Shown: one piece after another, positions 1 through 7,248 of the stretch | Layout: the number at the start of each line of letters is the position of its first letter | Numbering within the stretch: the stretch's first letter is position 1 | NCBI GenBank assembly: GCA_946480605.1 | Contig: CAMLKW010000108.1 | Coordinates: 1-14,396, forward strand | DNA: 14,396 bases | Origin: an uncultured Roseateles sp. | Lineage (GTDB): Bacteria > Pseudomonadota > Gammaproteobacteria > Burkholderiales > Burkholderiaceae | Direction of reading: 5' to 3' | The notes under the pieces: generated by a model | The model's database searches: none | The model's input: the letters and a program-made list of their open reading frames with translations, nothing else | What the model was told of the DNA's origin: nothing | Position numbers and translations under genes: made by a program

Positions 1-2258
1 TCGCGCCAGGTGCTGGTGCGCTGCAGGCGGTCGGCGGTGCGCACGTAGAACATCAGGAAGCGGTCGATCAGGCGGATCAGCTCGTCCTTCTTCAGGTCCG
101 AGGCGATCAGCTCGGCATGGCGCGGCTTCATGCCGCCGTTGCCGCAGACGTAGAGGTTCCAGCCCTTGTCGGTGGCGATGATGCCGACGTCCTTGCCCTG
201 GGCCTCGGCGCATTCGCGTGTGCAGCCGGAGACACCGAACTTGATCTTGTGCGGCGCGCGCAGGCCCTTGTAGCGGTTCTCGATCTCGACGGCGAGACCC
301 ACCGAGTCGTCCACGCCATAGCGGCACCACGTGCTGCCCACGCAGCTCTTCACGGTGCGCAGCGACTTGCCGTAGGCGTGGCCGGATTCGAACCCGGCGG
401 CGATCAGCTCCTCCCAGATGAAGGGCAGCTGCTCGACGCGGGCGCCGAACATGTCGACGCGGGCGCCGCCGGTGATCTTGGTGTAGAGGCCGTACTTCTT
501 GGCGACCTGGCCCACGGCGATCAAGCCGTCGGGCGTCACCTCGCCACCCGGCATGCGCGGTACGACGGAGTAGCTGCCGTCCTTCTGGATGTTGCCGAGG
601 AAATAGTCGTTGCTGTCCTGCAGCGCGGCCAGTTCGGGCTTCAGCACGAAATCGTTCCAGCAGGACGCGAAGATGCTGGCGGCGGCGGGCTTGCAGATGT
701 CGCAGCCCAGACCCTTGCCATGCTTGGCCAGCAGCTCGCTGAAGGTCTTGAGGCCACCCACGCGGATCAGGTGGTACAGCTCCTGGCGCGAATGCGGGAA
801 GTGCTCGCAGATGTGGTTGTTGACGGCCATGCCGCGCTTGGCCATCTCGAACTTCATGACCTGCGTGACCAGCGGCACGCAACCGCCGCAGGTGGCGCCG
901 GCCTTGGTGCAGGCCTTGATGTCGCCGATCGTCGTGCAGCCCTCGCCGACGGCGGCGCAGATCTGGCCCTTGGTGACGTTGTTGCACGAGCACAGCTGGG
1001 CGCTGTCGGGCAGCGCGTCGGGGCCGATGCCGACGGCGGCCTTGCCGTCGCTGCTGGGCAGGATCAGGAACTCGGGGTCGGCCGGCAGCTTGATGCCGTT
1101 CAACGCCATCTGCAGCAGCGTGCCGTACTCGTCGGCATTGCCCACCAGCACGGCGCCCAGCAGGAACTGGCCGTCCTCGCTGACGACGATCTTCTTGTAG
1201 ATCTGCTTGCGCTCATCGACGAACTGGTAGCTGCGGCACTTGGGCGTCTTGCCGTGCGCGTCGCCGATGCTGGCAACGTCCACGCCCATCAGCTTGAGCT
1301 TGGTGCTCATGTCGGCACCGGGGAAGGCAGCCTCGGCGTCGCCAGTGATGTGACGGGCCGCCACGCGGGCCATCTCGTAGCCGGGGGCGACGAGGCCGAA
1401 GGTCTGCTCGCGCCAGGACGCCACCTCGCCGATGGCGTAGACGTTGCGGTCGCTGGTGCGGCACTGGTCGTCGACGGCGACGCCGCCGCGCGGGCCGATG
1501 GCCAGCACGCTCTGGCGGCCGAGTTCGTCGCGCGGGCGGATGCCGGCGGAGAACACCAGCATGTCGGTTTCCAGCCAGGTGCCGTCGGTGAACACGAGGC
1601 GGTGGCGTGCCGTGGCGCCGTCGACGATCTCGACCGTGTTGCGGTTGGTGTGCACCTGCACGCCCAGCGCCTCGATCTTCTCGCGCAGCACGCGGCCACC
1701 GCCTTCGTCCACCTGCACGGCCATCAGCCGCGGCGCGAACTCGACGACATGCGTCTGCAGGCCCATGTCGCGCAGCGCCTTCGCGCATTCCAAGCCCAGC
1801 AGGCCGCCGCCGATGACGACGCCGCTCTTGCTGACCTTGCCCGAGGCCTGCATGGCCTCCAGGTCCTCGATGGTGCGGTAGACATGGCAGTGCGGGCGGT
1901 CGCGGCCGGGCACGGACGGCACGAAGGGGTAGGAGCCGGTGGCCAGCACCAGCTTGTCGTAGTGCACGACCTCGCCGTCGGCCAGCGTGACGGTGTTGTC
2001 GCGGCGCTCGATGGCCACGGCCTTGGCCGCCAGGCGCAGCTTGAAGCCGGGATGCTTCTCGAAGAAGCCGGCGGGCACCAGCGACAAGTCCTCGGCCGTC
2101 TTGCCCGAGAAGAACTCGGACAGGTGCACGCGGTCGTAGGCCGGCCGCGGCTCCTCGCACAGCACCGTCACCTGCACGTCGGCAGCTGCGGGGCCCTCGG
2201 CGAGGGATTCGAGAAATTTCTGGCCCACCATTCCGTGGCCGATGAGGACGATATGCAT
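1..2258 (-). CDS. nirB: Nitrite reductase [NAD(P)H] large subunit, 3' end missing
   Basis: This cytoplasmic enzyme reduces nitrite to ammonium with NAD(P)H, using FAD, Fe-S and siroheme, normally with the small subunit NirD. The frame is open from an ATG at 2258 to the window edge, about 752 codons; the family usually has 810-860, so roughly the last tenth is missing. In order I read an N-terminal FAD-binding GHGMVG motif (about residues 8-13), an NAD-binding GGGLLGLE motif near 148, and a BFD-type [2Fe-2S] cysteine set (C423, C425, C457, C460, plus C450). The siroheme/[4Fe-4S] motif follows as CVGSTWC (C639, C645) and CTREC (C679, C683). All key cysteines are present and I see no frameshift. 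A Shine-Dalgarno-like AGGAAAG (2261-2267) lies two bases before the ATG, closer than usual. nirD would be expected beyond the left edge. The 5' region carries its own control signals, listed separately. Confidence 0.96.
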   Translation of the reverse strand, partial: MHIVLIGHGMVGQKFLESLAEGPAAADVQVTVLCEEPRPAYDRVHLSEFFSGKTAEDLSLVPAGFFEKHPGFKLRLAAKAVAIERRDNTVTLADGEVVHYDKLVLATGSYPFVPSVPGRDRPHCHVYRTIEDLEAMQASGKVSKSGVVIGGGLLGLECAKALRDMGLQTHVVEFAPRLMAVQVDEGGGRVLREKIEALGVQVHTNRNTVEIVDGATARHRLVFTDGTWLETDMLVFSAGIRPRDELGRQSVLAIGPRGGVAVDDQCRTSDRNVYAIGEVASWREQTFGLVAPGYEMARVAARHITGDAEAAFPGADMSTKLKLMGVDVASIGDAHGKTPKCRSYQFVDERKQIYKKIVVSEDGQFLLGAVLVGNADEYGTLLQMALNGIKLPADPEFLILPSSDGKAAVGIGPDALPDSAQLCSCNNVTKGQICAAVGEGCTTIGDIKACTKAGATCGGCVPLVTQVMKFEMAKRGMAVNNHICEHFPHSRQELYHLIRVGGLKTFSELLAKHGKGLGCDICKPAAASIFASCWNDFVLKPELAALQDSNDYFLGNIQKDGSYSVVPRMPGGEVTPDGLIAVGQVAKKYGLYTKITGGARVDMFGARVEQLPFIWEELIAAGFESGHAYGKSLRTVKSCVGSTWCRYGVDDSVGLAVEIENRYKGLRAPHKIKFGVSGCTRECAEAQGKDVGIIATDKGWNLYVCGNGGMKPRHAELIASDLKKDELIRLIDRFLMFYVRTADRLQRTSTWR

Positions 2259-2449
2259 GGCTTTCCTGTCAACAACAGCCGCCGGCGGGCCGGACATGGA
2301 AAGCCAGCACCTTCGGCGGCACCCTTGTCGGGCGCGGTTTCAAAGACTGCCTGCGCAGCAGCGCCCGGAAGGGCTCTGGTCTGCGAGGCACTCGCCGCCG
2401 TTGGCGATGGTTTGAAGAGATCGGGAGCCCGCTCGCGCGCGGCGCCTCG
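2259..2449 (-). promoter_or_regulatory. Long structured 5' leader of nirB, possible ANTAR (NasT/NasR-type) antitermination leader
   Basis: From the start site predicted by the sigma-54 promoter (about 2449), roughly 190 nt precede the nirB ATG without a gene. Read on the minus strand there is a short hexaloop hairpin (2392-2407), then after one base a long imperfect hairpin (2348-2390). The long one has TGCCT/AGGCA, CGCAG/CTGCG, CAG/CTG and GCCC/GGGC pairs and a TTCC loop. A smaller stem follows, GCGCCC/GGGTGC with loop GACAA (2319-2335). Last is a GCCGCC/GGCGGC pair (2315-2320 with 2278-2283) followed by TGTTGTT, a weak terminator-like end. Nitrate-assimilation operons in Proteobacteria are often controlled by NasR or NasT at such leaders; that this one works so is inference. 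No nasT or nasS gene is visible here. Confidence 0.5.
2392..2407 (-). promoter_or_regulatory. Hexaloop hairpin with A1/G4, ANTAR-target-like
   Basis: On the minus strand a perfect 5-bp stem, TCGCC with GGCGA, closes the six-base loop AACGGC. ANTAR-domain antiterminators recognise hairpins with six-base loops carrying A at position 1 and G at position 4, which this loop has. The usual motif has two such hairpins. The neighbouring long hairpin (2348-2390) does not clearly show a second A1/G4 hexaloop. The 3' arm can alternatively pair as GCGAG/CTCGC with downstream bases, which would suit a switch. Confidence 0.5.
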
Positions 2450-2459
2450 ACTTGTCTTT

Positions 2460-2475
2460 TGCAAGAGCTGTGCCT
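2460..2475 (-). promoter_or_regulatory. Sigma-54 (-24/-12) promoter for nirB
   Basis: The minus strand reads AGGCACAGCTCTTGCA. This matches the RpoN pattern TGGCAC-N5-TTGCA with only the first T changed. The invariant GG (2473-2474) and GC (2461-2462) are separated by exactly ten bases. The predicted start is near 2449. It lies in a non-coding gap, points at nirB and has NtrC-type sites upstream, which together make chance unlikely. Confidence 0.75.
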
Positions 2476-2521
2476 GCCGCTGCCGCCTTGGATTCGCTGC
2501 GCCGGCCGTCGCAGCCGCGCA

Positions 2522-2538
2522 TGCACGGCACTGGTGCG
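2522..2538 (-). promoter_or_regulatory. NtrC-type enhancer site upstream of nirB
   Basis: The sequence TGCACG-GCACT-GGTGCG fits the 17-bp NtrC dyad TGCACY-N5-RGTGCA at nearly every conserved base. Its centre (2530) is about 81 bases upstream of the predicted sigma-54 start, a normal distance for an enhancer-binding protein. Assignment to NtrC rests on motif match and context, not on proof of binding. Confidence 0.6.
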
Positions 2539-2552
2539 GTGCGGGGGAATTT

Positions 2553-2581
2553 GGCGATGCACCCGAACGGGGCGCATCGCC
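2553..2581. promoter_or_regulatory. 29-bp imperfect palindrome: second enhancer-like site or MBL-gene stem-loop
   Basis: Arms GGCGATGC (2553-2560) and GCATCGCC (2574-2581) are perfectly complementary, with an inner CCC/GGG pair around a five-base loop. Inside it, TGCACC-N5-GGGGCG is a degenerate NtrC-type site centred about 117 bases upstream of the predicted nirB start and 36 bases from the better site. It also lies just past the stop of the MBL gene, so it could act as an RNA hairpin for that transcript, although no U-run follows on the minus strand. Confidence 0.45.
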
Positions 2582-2602
2582 CGGCGCAAGTGCGGTGACG
2601 CT

Positions 2603-3559
2603 TCAGCGCGCCGCGCGGTCCAGCCAGACCTCCAGGCCTTGCGCGTTCAGCTCGGCGTCCAGCGCCAGCCAATCGGCCGCCTGTGCGCCGGCCGCATGGC
2701 CATGGGCGCGCAGCCGCGCGAGATAGCCGTCCAGCAGACCCGCCTTCAGGCGCTCATGGCGGTCGGGCGTGTCGCGCAGCGACAAGGCCAGCGCGACCAT
2801 CTCGTCCACCTGCTCCAGCATCAGCGCGGCCAGGCGTTGCACCTCGTCCACCGAGCCGCCCACGCGGCCGTAGTGCGTCAGCTGCATGGCCAGCGGCTGC
2901 GCTTGCAGCAGGCGGGCCACGGTGGTCTTCAGCGCATCGGGTTCGAACTGCACCGGTGTGCTGGTCGGCAGTATCCAGGCACGGCCGTCCACGTCGAAGG
3001 CGCGGTAGGACAGGCCGAAGGTGTCGCCGGTGAACCAGCTGCGGCTGCGCTCGTCCCAGATCGCGTGGTGGTGCTTGGCGTGGCCGGGTGTGTCGACGAG
3101 GCGCAGCGGCCGACCGGCCAGCATCAGCACCTGCTCGTCGTGGCTGGCCTCGGCGCGCTCCGCTGGCACCGGCACCAGTTTGCCGTAGCTGCGCTGCATC
3201 TCCGCCTCGCCGTAAACGGCCAGCGCGCCCAGCCACAACGCCTTCGGGTCCACCATGTGGCGCAGGCCGCGTGGGTGCACCAGCGCGCGGGCGCGCGGCA
3301 GCGCCTCCATCAGCAGGCCCACGCCGCCGGCGTGGTCCAGATGCACGTGCGTGGGAATGACCCAGTCCACCGCGTCGGGCGCCAGGCCCAGCGCATTCAG
3401 CGTGGCCAGCAGCCGCGGCACGGCGTGGTTGGTGCCGGTGTCGATGAAGGCGGCGCGGCCGGCCTCGACGACCAGGTAGGCCGCGTCGAAGCGCGGGCGC
3501 TGGAAACCGGTGTCGATGGCGTAGATGCCATGGCCCAGGTCTTCGATGAAATCAAGCAT
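2603..3559 (-). CDS. MBL-fold metallo-hydrolase, substrate unknown
   Basis: This 318-residue protein has the metallo-beta-lactamase fold metal-binding pattern: THVHLDH (H71, H73, D75, H76), H160 in TPGHAKHHH, D179 in WFTGDTF and H229 in LTHYGR. The first motif has the usual HxHxDH spacing, so a dinuclear metal site is likely intact. The N-terminal part (about 1-230) is the hydrolase domain and the last 90 or so residues look helical. There is no signal peptide, so it is probably cytoplasmic. The motifs do not separate glyoxalase II-like, lactonase or other hydrolase activity, and I do not assign a substrate. The ATG at 3559 has no clear Shine-Dalgarno sequence. It lies upstream of nirB on the same strand, but nirB has its own promoter between them, so a shared function is not implied. 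Confidence 0.9.
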   Translation of the reverse strand: MLDFIEDLGHGIYAIDTGFQRPRFDAAYLVVEAGRAAFIDTGTNHAVPRLLATLNALGLAPDAVDWVIPTHVHLDHAGGVGLLMEALPRARALVHPRGLRHMVDPKALWLGALAVYGEAEMQRSYGKLVPVPAERAEASHDEQVLMLAGRPLRLVDTPGHAKHHHAIWDERSRSWFTGDTFGLSYRAFDVDGRAWILPTSTPVQFEPDALKTTVARLLQAQPLAMQLTHYGRVGGSVDEVQRLAALMLEQVDEMVALALSLRDTPDRHERLKAGLLDGYLARLRAHGHAAGAQAADWLALDAELNAQGLEVWLDRAAR

Positions 3560-3605
3560 GGAAGGTATTTCTAGAATCGGCTGACGATAGCCGAAGGAGG
3601 CCCGC
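3560..3605. promoter_or_regulatory. Divergent 46-bp promoter region with strong def ribosome site
   Basis: The gap between the MBL gene (-) and def (+) must hold promoter elements for both. On the plus strand AAGGAGG (3594-3600) sits five bases before the TTG start of def and fixes that start. TAGAAT (3572-3577) resembles a -10 box for def, but I see no good -35 at the right distance. Confidence 0.5.
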
Positions 3606-4145
3606 TTGGCCGTTCACGAGATTTTGAAGATGGGCGACCCGCGCCTGTTGCGCGTTGCCCAGCCGGTGACCGAGTTCGGCACGCCGGCCTTGAAGGCGCT
3701 GATTGCCGACATGTTCGAGACCATGGTCGCCGCCAACGGTGCCGGCCTGGCCGCGCCGCAGATTGGCGTGGACCTGAGGCTGGTCATTTTCGGCTACACG
3801 AAGAACGTGCGTTACCCGGACGCGCCGCCGGTGCCGCCCACGGTGCTGATCAACCCGGTCATCGAGGTGCTGGACGGTGGCCGCACCGAGGGCTGGGAGG
3901 GCTGTTTGTCCGTGCCCGGCATGCGCGGCGTCGTCGAGCGCGACGAGCGCATCCGCTACACCGGCTTCGATGCCGACGGCCAGCCCATCGATCGCATCGC
4001 CGAGGGCTTTCACGCCCGCGTCGTGCAGCACGAGTGCGACCACCTGGACGGCATCCTCTACCCGATGCGGGTGCAGGACTTCCGGCGCTTCGGCTTCACG
4101 TCCGTGCTGTTTCCCGAGCTGGACCCGAACGCCGACGACGACTGA
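3606..4145 (+). CDS. def: Peptide deformylase
   Basis: Peptide deformylase removes the N-terminal formyl group from nascent proteins. The 179-residue product has all three family motifs: [10 protein letters not shown] (45-54), EGCLSVP (98-104) and QHECDH (141-146). The metal ligands are C100, H142 and H146, with catalytic E143. Length is normal. The start is TTG at 3606, chosen because a perfect AAGGAGG lies five bases upstream and the next in-frame ATG (residue 9) would lose the conserved N-terminal strand. It is not beside fmt, so this is probably a stand-alone deformylase copy. The genome may hold another copy next to fmt. Confidence 0.97.
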   Translation: MAVHEILKMGDPRLLRVAQPVTEFGTPALKALIADMFETMVAANGAGLAAPQIGVDLRLVIFGYTKNVRYPDAPPVPPTVLINPVIEVLDGGRTEGWEGCLSVPGMRGVVERDERIRYTGFDADGQPIDRIAEGFHARVVQHECDHLDGILYPMRVQDFRRFGFTSVLFPELDPNADDD

Positions 4146-4222
4146 GAGTTGAAACGTTTGTAAACAGCGTGCACCGTCCGACCCGGCCGTGCGTTACCTG
4201 GCCGCAAAGGAGCATCAAGCCC

Positions 4223-6145
4223 ATGCCTGCCGACCCCAAGCTTGTTCTGAAGCGCCGCCACTGGCGCATCCTCGCGCTGGCCCTGCTGGTGGCCATCGCC
4301 CCCGCGGCCAAGGCGCAAGACACCGAGCGCGATCCGCCGTCGCGCGCGGCGCGCGTGGTGGACGTCGTCGGCGACGCCTGGCTGTTCGACCACGACACCC
4401 GCGAATGGACGCGCCTGGTGCGCAACCAGACGGTGGGCGAGGGCGACCGCGTGCGCACCGACGAGCGTGGTCGCGTGTCGCTGCGCGTGGGTTCCACGTC
4501 CATCTGGCTGGATGAGCGCAGCGACCTGGAGCTGAGCCAGCTCGACGAGGGCCAGACCCTGTTGCAGATCGACCGCGGCGACGTGGCGTTGCGCCTGCGC
4601 AATGCCGAGAACGCGGCCGAAACGCGCCTGCGCACCCGCGAGGGCACGGCCCAGCCCGAGCGCGAGGGCCTGTACCGCGTGGAGCAGCTGGACCGCGGCA
4701 GCAAGGCCTACGTCTGGCAGGGACGCTTGCGCTTCGAGTGGGCGCGCGGTGCGGCGCCGGTCGTGCTGGGCAGCGGCGAGCAGGCCGAGTTCTGGTGGCC
4801 CGACGGCCCGCGCGCCGAGCGCGGCCCGCTGCACGGCGATGGCTTCGGCGACTCGGTGCTGGCCGAGAGCCGCGAAGAGGGCGACCGCCAGTACGCGACC
4901 TCGGCGCGCTACGTGTCGCCCGAGATGACCGGTGCCGAGGACCTGGACCGCTACGGCCGCTGGGAGTCCTCGCCCGAGTACGGCCATGTGTGGATACCCA
5001 CCACCCTGGTCGTCGCCGACTGGGCGCCGTACCGCTACGGCCGCTGGGTATGGGCGCGCCACTGGGGCTGGACCTGGGTGGACGACGCGCCCTGGGGCTT
5101 CGCGCCCTTCCACTACGGCCGCTGGGTCAGCTGGGGCGGCCGCTGGTGCTGGGCGCCGGGTGCCTATGTGCATCGCCCCGTCTACGCGCCGGCGCTGGTC
5201 GGCTGGGTGGGTGGCGGCTCGGTCAGCGTGGGCATCAGCATCGGCGGCGGCCACCGCCCGCCGCCGCCGCGCTATGGCTGGTATCCGCTGGCGCCGCGCG
5301 AGGTCTATGTGCCCGGCTACCGCCACACGCCGCGCTACGTGCACCGCATCAACGACCCGCGCGACCTGCGCGATCCGGTCACCGTCAAGCGCCCGCACCG
5401 CTACCGCGACGAGCCCCGGGCCGTCAGCACGCTGCCGGCGCCCGGCGCTGCCATCCAGCCGCTGCCGGTGCGCGGCCCCGACCGCAAGCCCGAACCGGGC
5501 TGGAACCGCCCGCTGCCCACGGCCCCCGGCCGTGGCGATCTGGCGGCCCAGCTGCCGGCCGTGCCGGTGCGCACCCCCGAGGCCGGCTTGCCGCGCAATC
5601 GCGAGCGCGAGGCCGGCATGGGTTGGCGCAGCGAGGGCCAGATGCCCTGGCGCCGCGACACGCCGCGCACGGCGGATGGCCAGTCGCCACAAGCGGTCGG
5701 ACCGGCGCAGGCCCAGTCGCAGCAGCCCTCCCAGCCGCAGATGCAGCCACAGCCGCGACCGTCCTTCGAGACGCCGCGGGCCGGTGGCGACAACAACATG
5801 CCGTGGCGCATGCAGGAGCGCCGTGACGACCGTCGTGACGACCGGCGCGAGGAGCGCCGCGAAGAGCCGCGCCGCGTGATGCCGCAGCCCGCGCCCCAGG
5901 TCGAGCCGCCGCGTGCCGTGCAGATGCCCGAGCGCCCGCCGGCAATGGAGCCGCCGCGCCGCGTCGAGATGCCCATCCGCCAGGCCACGCAGGAGCCGCC
6001 GCGCATGCAGATGCCGCAGCCGCAACCCCAGCCGCAGATGCGGGCGCCGTCGCGTGACGAGGCACCCCAGCGTGGCCGGCAGGACGGCGTGCCGGTGCGC
6101 CAGGAGAAGCGCGGCGAGCAGCCCCGTCAGATGGAGCAGCGCTGA
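4223..6145 (+). CDS. Secreted FecR-domain / DUF6600-type protein with Pro/Arg/Gln-rich tail
   Basis: This 640-residue exported protein has no known enzymatic role. The N-terminus (1-31) is a signal peptide with basic residues, a hydrophobic core and a likely cut after AKA. Residues about 44-125 look like a FecR domain (VVGDAWL, GEGDRVRTDERGRVSLRVG). Residues about 240-375 are rich in Trp, Tyr and Gly with three YGRW repeats (244-247, 272-275, 298-301), typical of DUF6600-type proteins. From about 395 on it is low complexity, rich in Pro, Arg and Gln, with two MPWR segments and an Arg/Asp/Glu block near 530-550. The ATG at 4223 was chosen over upstream in-frame codons because it opens the signal peptide and AAAGGAG (4206-4212) precedes it. 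Classical FecR proteins are membrane anti-sigma regulators; this one has no second membrane helix and no sigma factor or TonB receptor beside it. Its tail ends one base before the convergent neighbour. Confidence 0.85.
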   Translation: MPADPKLVLKRRHWRILALALLVAIAPAAKAQDTERDPPSRAARVVDVVGDAWLFDHDTREWTRLVRNQTVGEGDRVRTDERGRVSLRVGSTSIWLDERSDLELSQLDEGQTLLQIDRGDVALRLRNAENAAETRLRTREGTAQPEREGLYRVEQLDRGSKAYVWQGRLRFEWARGAAPVVLGSGEQAEFWWPDGPRAERGPLHGDGFGDSVLAESREEGDRQYATSARYVSPEMTGAEDLDRYGRWESSPEYGHVWIPTTLVVADWAPYRYGRWVWARHWGWTWVDDAPWGFAPFHYGRWVSWGGRWCWAPGAYVHRPVYAPALVGWVGGGSVSVGISIGGGHRPPPPRYGWYPLAPREVYVPGYRHTPRYVHRINDPRDLRDPVTVKRPHRYRDEPRAVSTLPAPGAAIQPLPVRGPDRKPEPGWNRPLPTAPGRGDLAAQLPAVPVRTPEAGLPRNREREAGMGWRSEGQMPWRRDTPRTADGQSPQAVGPAQAQSQQPSQPQMQPQPRPSFETPRAGGDNNMPWRMQERRDDRRDDRREERREEPRRVMPQPAPQVEPPRAVQMPERPPAMEPPRRVEMPIRQATQEPPRMQMPQPQPQPQMRAPSRDEAPQRGRQDGVPVRQEKRGEQPRQMEQR

Positions 6146-6146
6146 G

Positions 6147-7145
6147 TCACAGCACGAAGTCGACCGACAGCGGGCAGTGGTCGCTGGCCTCCTGCCCGTC
6201 GGTCGCGATGCTGCCCAGCCGGGGGCCGGTGTACTGCTTGCACTTGGGTGACAGGCCGCCGCGGCTGATCTGCACGCCGGCGATCGCGGCGGCCAGGCCC
6301 TTGTCGGGCAGCAGGTAGTCCAACTGGCTGACGCTGCGCTTGGAGCTGAAGTAGTGGGTCCAGCGCTGGTCGGCGGGCAGTTGGCGCACCGGGTCCACGA
6401 ACACGCTGGAGCGGGCGACCGGGTTGATGCTGTCGTCGTACTGCGGGCTGGCAACGTCCTTGTTCAGGTCGCCCAGCACGATGGGCAGGCGGCCCGCGGC
6501 GCGGGCGCGCTTGGCGATCGCCGCGGCGCGCTCGGCCTGGCCGCGGCGCTTGGCCGTGGTGGGGTCGGCGCCGCCGGTCGTCGTCTCCTGGGCCTTGAAG
6601 TGGTTGACCAACAGCGTCAGCGCGGCGTTGCCCGCGTCGATGTCCACCTCCAGGCAGTCGCGCGAGAAGCTGGCCTTGCCGACGCGGCCCTTCATGTCCA
6701 GCATGTTGGTCGTGGTCAGGAAACCGCCCAGCGCGGCGTCGTCGGCGTGGCTGCGTATGGCCCGCACATCGACCTTCAGGCCGCGGCGCAGCAGCACACC
6801 CACGTCGATGCCGCGCGGGTCGTTGCCCTCGACGAGCAGGATGCGGTCGAAGTAGTTGCCCAGGTACTTGGCGTTGAACAGGCGCAGTGCCGTCAGGTTC
6901 TCGACCTCGCAGACGGCCAGGATGTCGGGCGCGGCATCCAGGATGGCCAGTCCGGTGTTCTTGCGCTGGGCCTCGGCGATGGGGCGCGGCTTCAGCGTGT
7001 TGCTGCGCCCGGGCTCGAAGGCGACCACGTCGGTGACCTTGATGTCCTGGATGTAGTCCTTGGGCTGATCGGTGGGTGGCTTGTCCAGGAAGGCGTAGCG
7101 GCCGAACAGGTTTTCGCAGTTGAAGGTCGTCACGCGCAGCTTCAT
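6147..7145 (-). CDS. Endonuclease/exonuclease/phosphatase family protein
   Basis: A 332-residue protein of the DNase I-like fold, whose members cut phosphodiester or phosphomonoester bonds with a divalent metal. Visible motifs are FNCENLF (8-14, N9), AVCEVENL with E80 as likely metal ligand, VNHFKA (H182), VLGDLNKD (D226, N228), LDYLL (D276) and the C-terminal SDHCPL (D322, H323). The full active-site set is present. There is no evident signal peptide, and nucleic acid, lipid or nucleotide substrates are all possible. I chose the ATG at 7145 because AGGAGAG (7151-7157) lies five bases upstream; the longer reading from 7223 adds a non-conserved basic stretch. It follows tesA on the same strand after 103 bases and may be cotranscribed. 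That gap shows no clear terminator or promoter. Confidence 0.92.
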   Translation of the reverse strand: MKLRVTTFNCENLFGRYAFLDKPPTDQPKDYIQDIKVTDVVAFEPGRSNTLKPRPIAEAQRKNTGLAILDAAPDILAVCEVENLTALRLFNAKYLGNYFDRILLVEGNDPRGIDVGVLLRRGLKVDVRAIRSHADDAALGGFLTTTNMLDMKGRVGKASFSRDCLEVDIDAGNAALTLLVNHFKAQETTTGGADPTTAKRRGQAERAAAIAKRARAAGRLPIVLGDLNKDVASPQYDDSINPVARSSVFVDPVRQLPADQRWTHYFSSKRSVSQLDYLLPDKGLAAAIAGVQISRGGLSPKCKQYTGPRLGSIATDGQEASDHCPLSVDFVL

Positions 7146-7248
7146 GGAGGCTCTCCTGGCGGGCGGCCTCCGACGGAAGTCCTGGCCCGGCGGCATCAGA
7201 GCGCGCTGCGGCGCGGCCCGCAAGCCAACTATTGAGGACGAGGCGGGA

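Noticed and set aside
117..2726. 869-codon plus-strand open frame
   Set aside because: It is antisense to nirB and runs on through its control region. Its translation is Ala/Gly/His/Val/Leu-rich with no family motif, as expected from GC-rich third positions, whereas the minus-strand frame has all NirB motifs.
2459..3574. 371-codon plus-strand open frame
   Set aside because: It is antisense to the MBL hydrolase and the nirB control region, with Gln/His/Arg/Val-rich composition and no motif.
4146..4222. TTGAAA (4149-4154) as a -35 box for the FecR-like gene
   Set aside because: No reasonable -10 lies 16-18 bases downstream, so I do not call a promoter.
5821..5875. Tandem repeat coding for Arg/Asp/Glu blocks
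   Set aside because: The short GC-rich repeat lies inside the low-complexity tail of the FecR-like protein and shows no sign of being a separate element.
4058..6454. 798-codon minus-strand open frame
   Set aside because: It is antisense to the FecR-like gene and spans def and EEP gene ends. Composition is Arg/Ala/His/Leu-rich with no motif, while the plus-strand frame has a signal peptide and recognisable domains.
7146..7248. Possible small gene or promoter between tesA and the EEP gene
   Set aside because: The gap has no open frame with a ribosome site and no convincing -35/-10 pair; it looks like a plain spacer.
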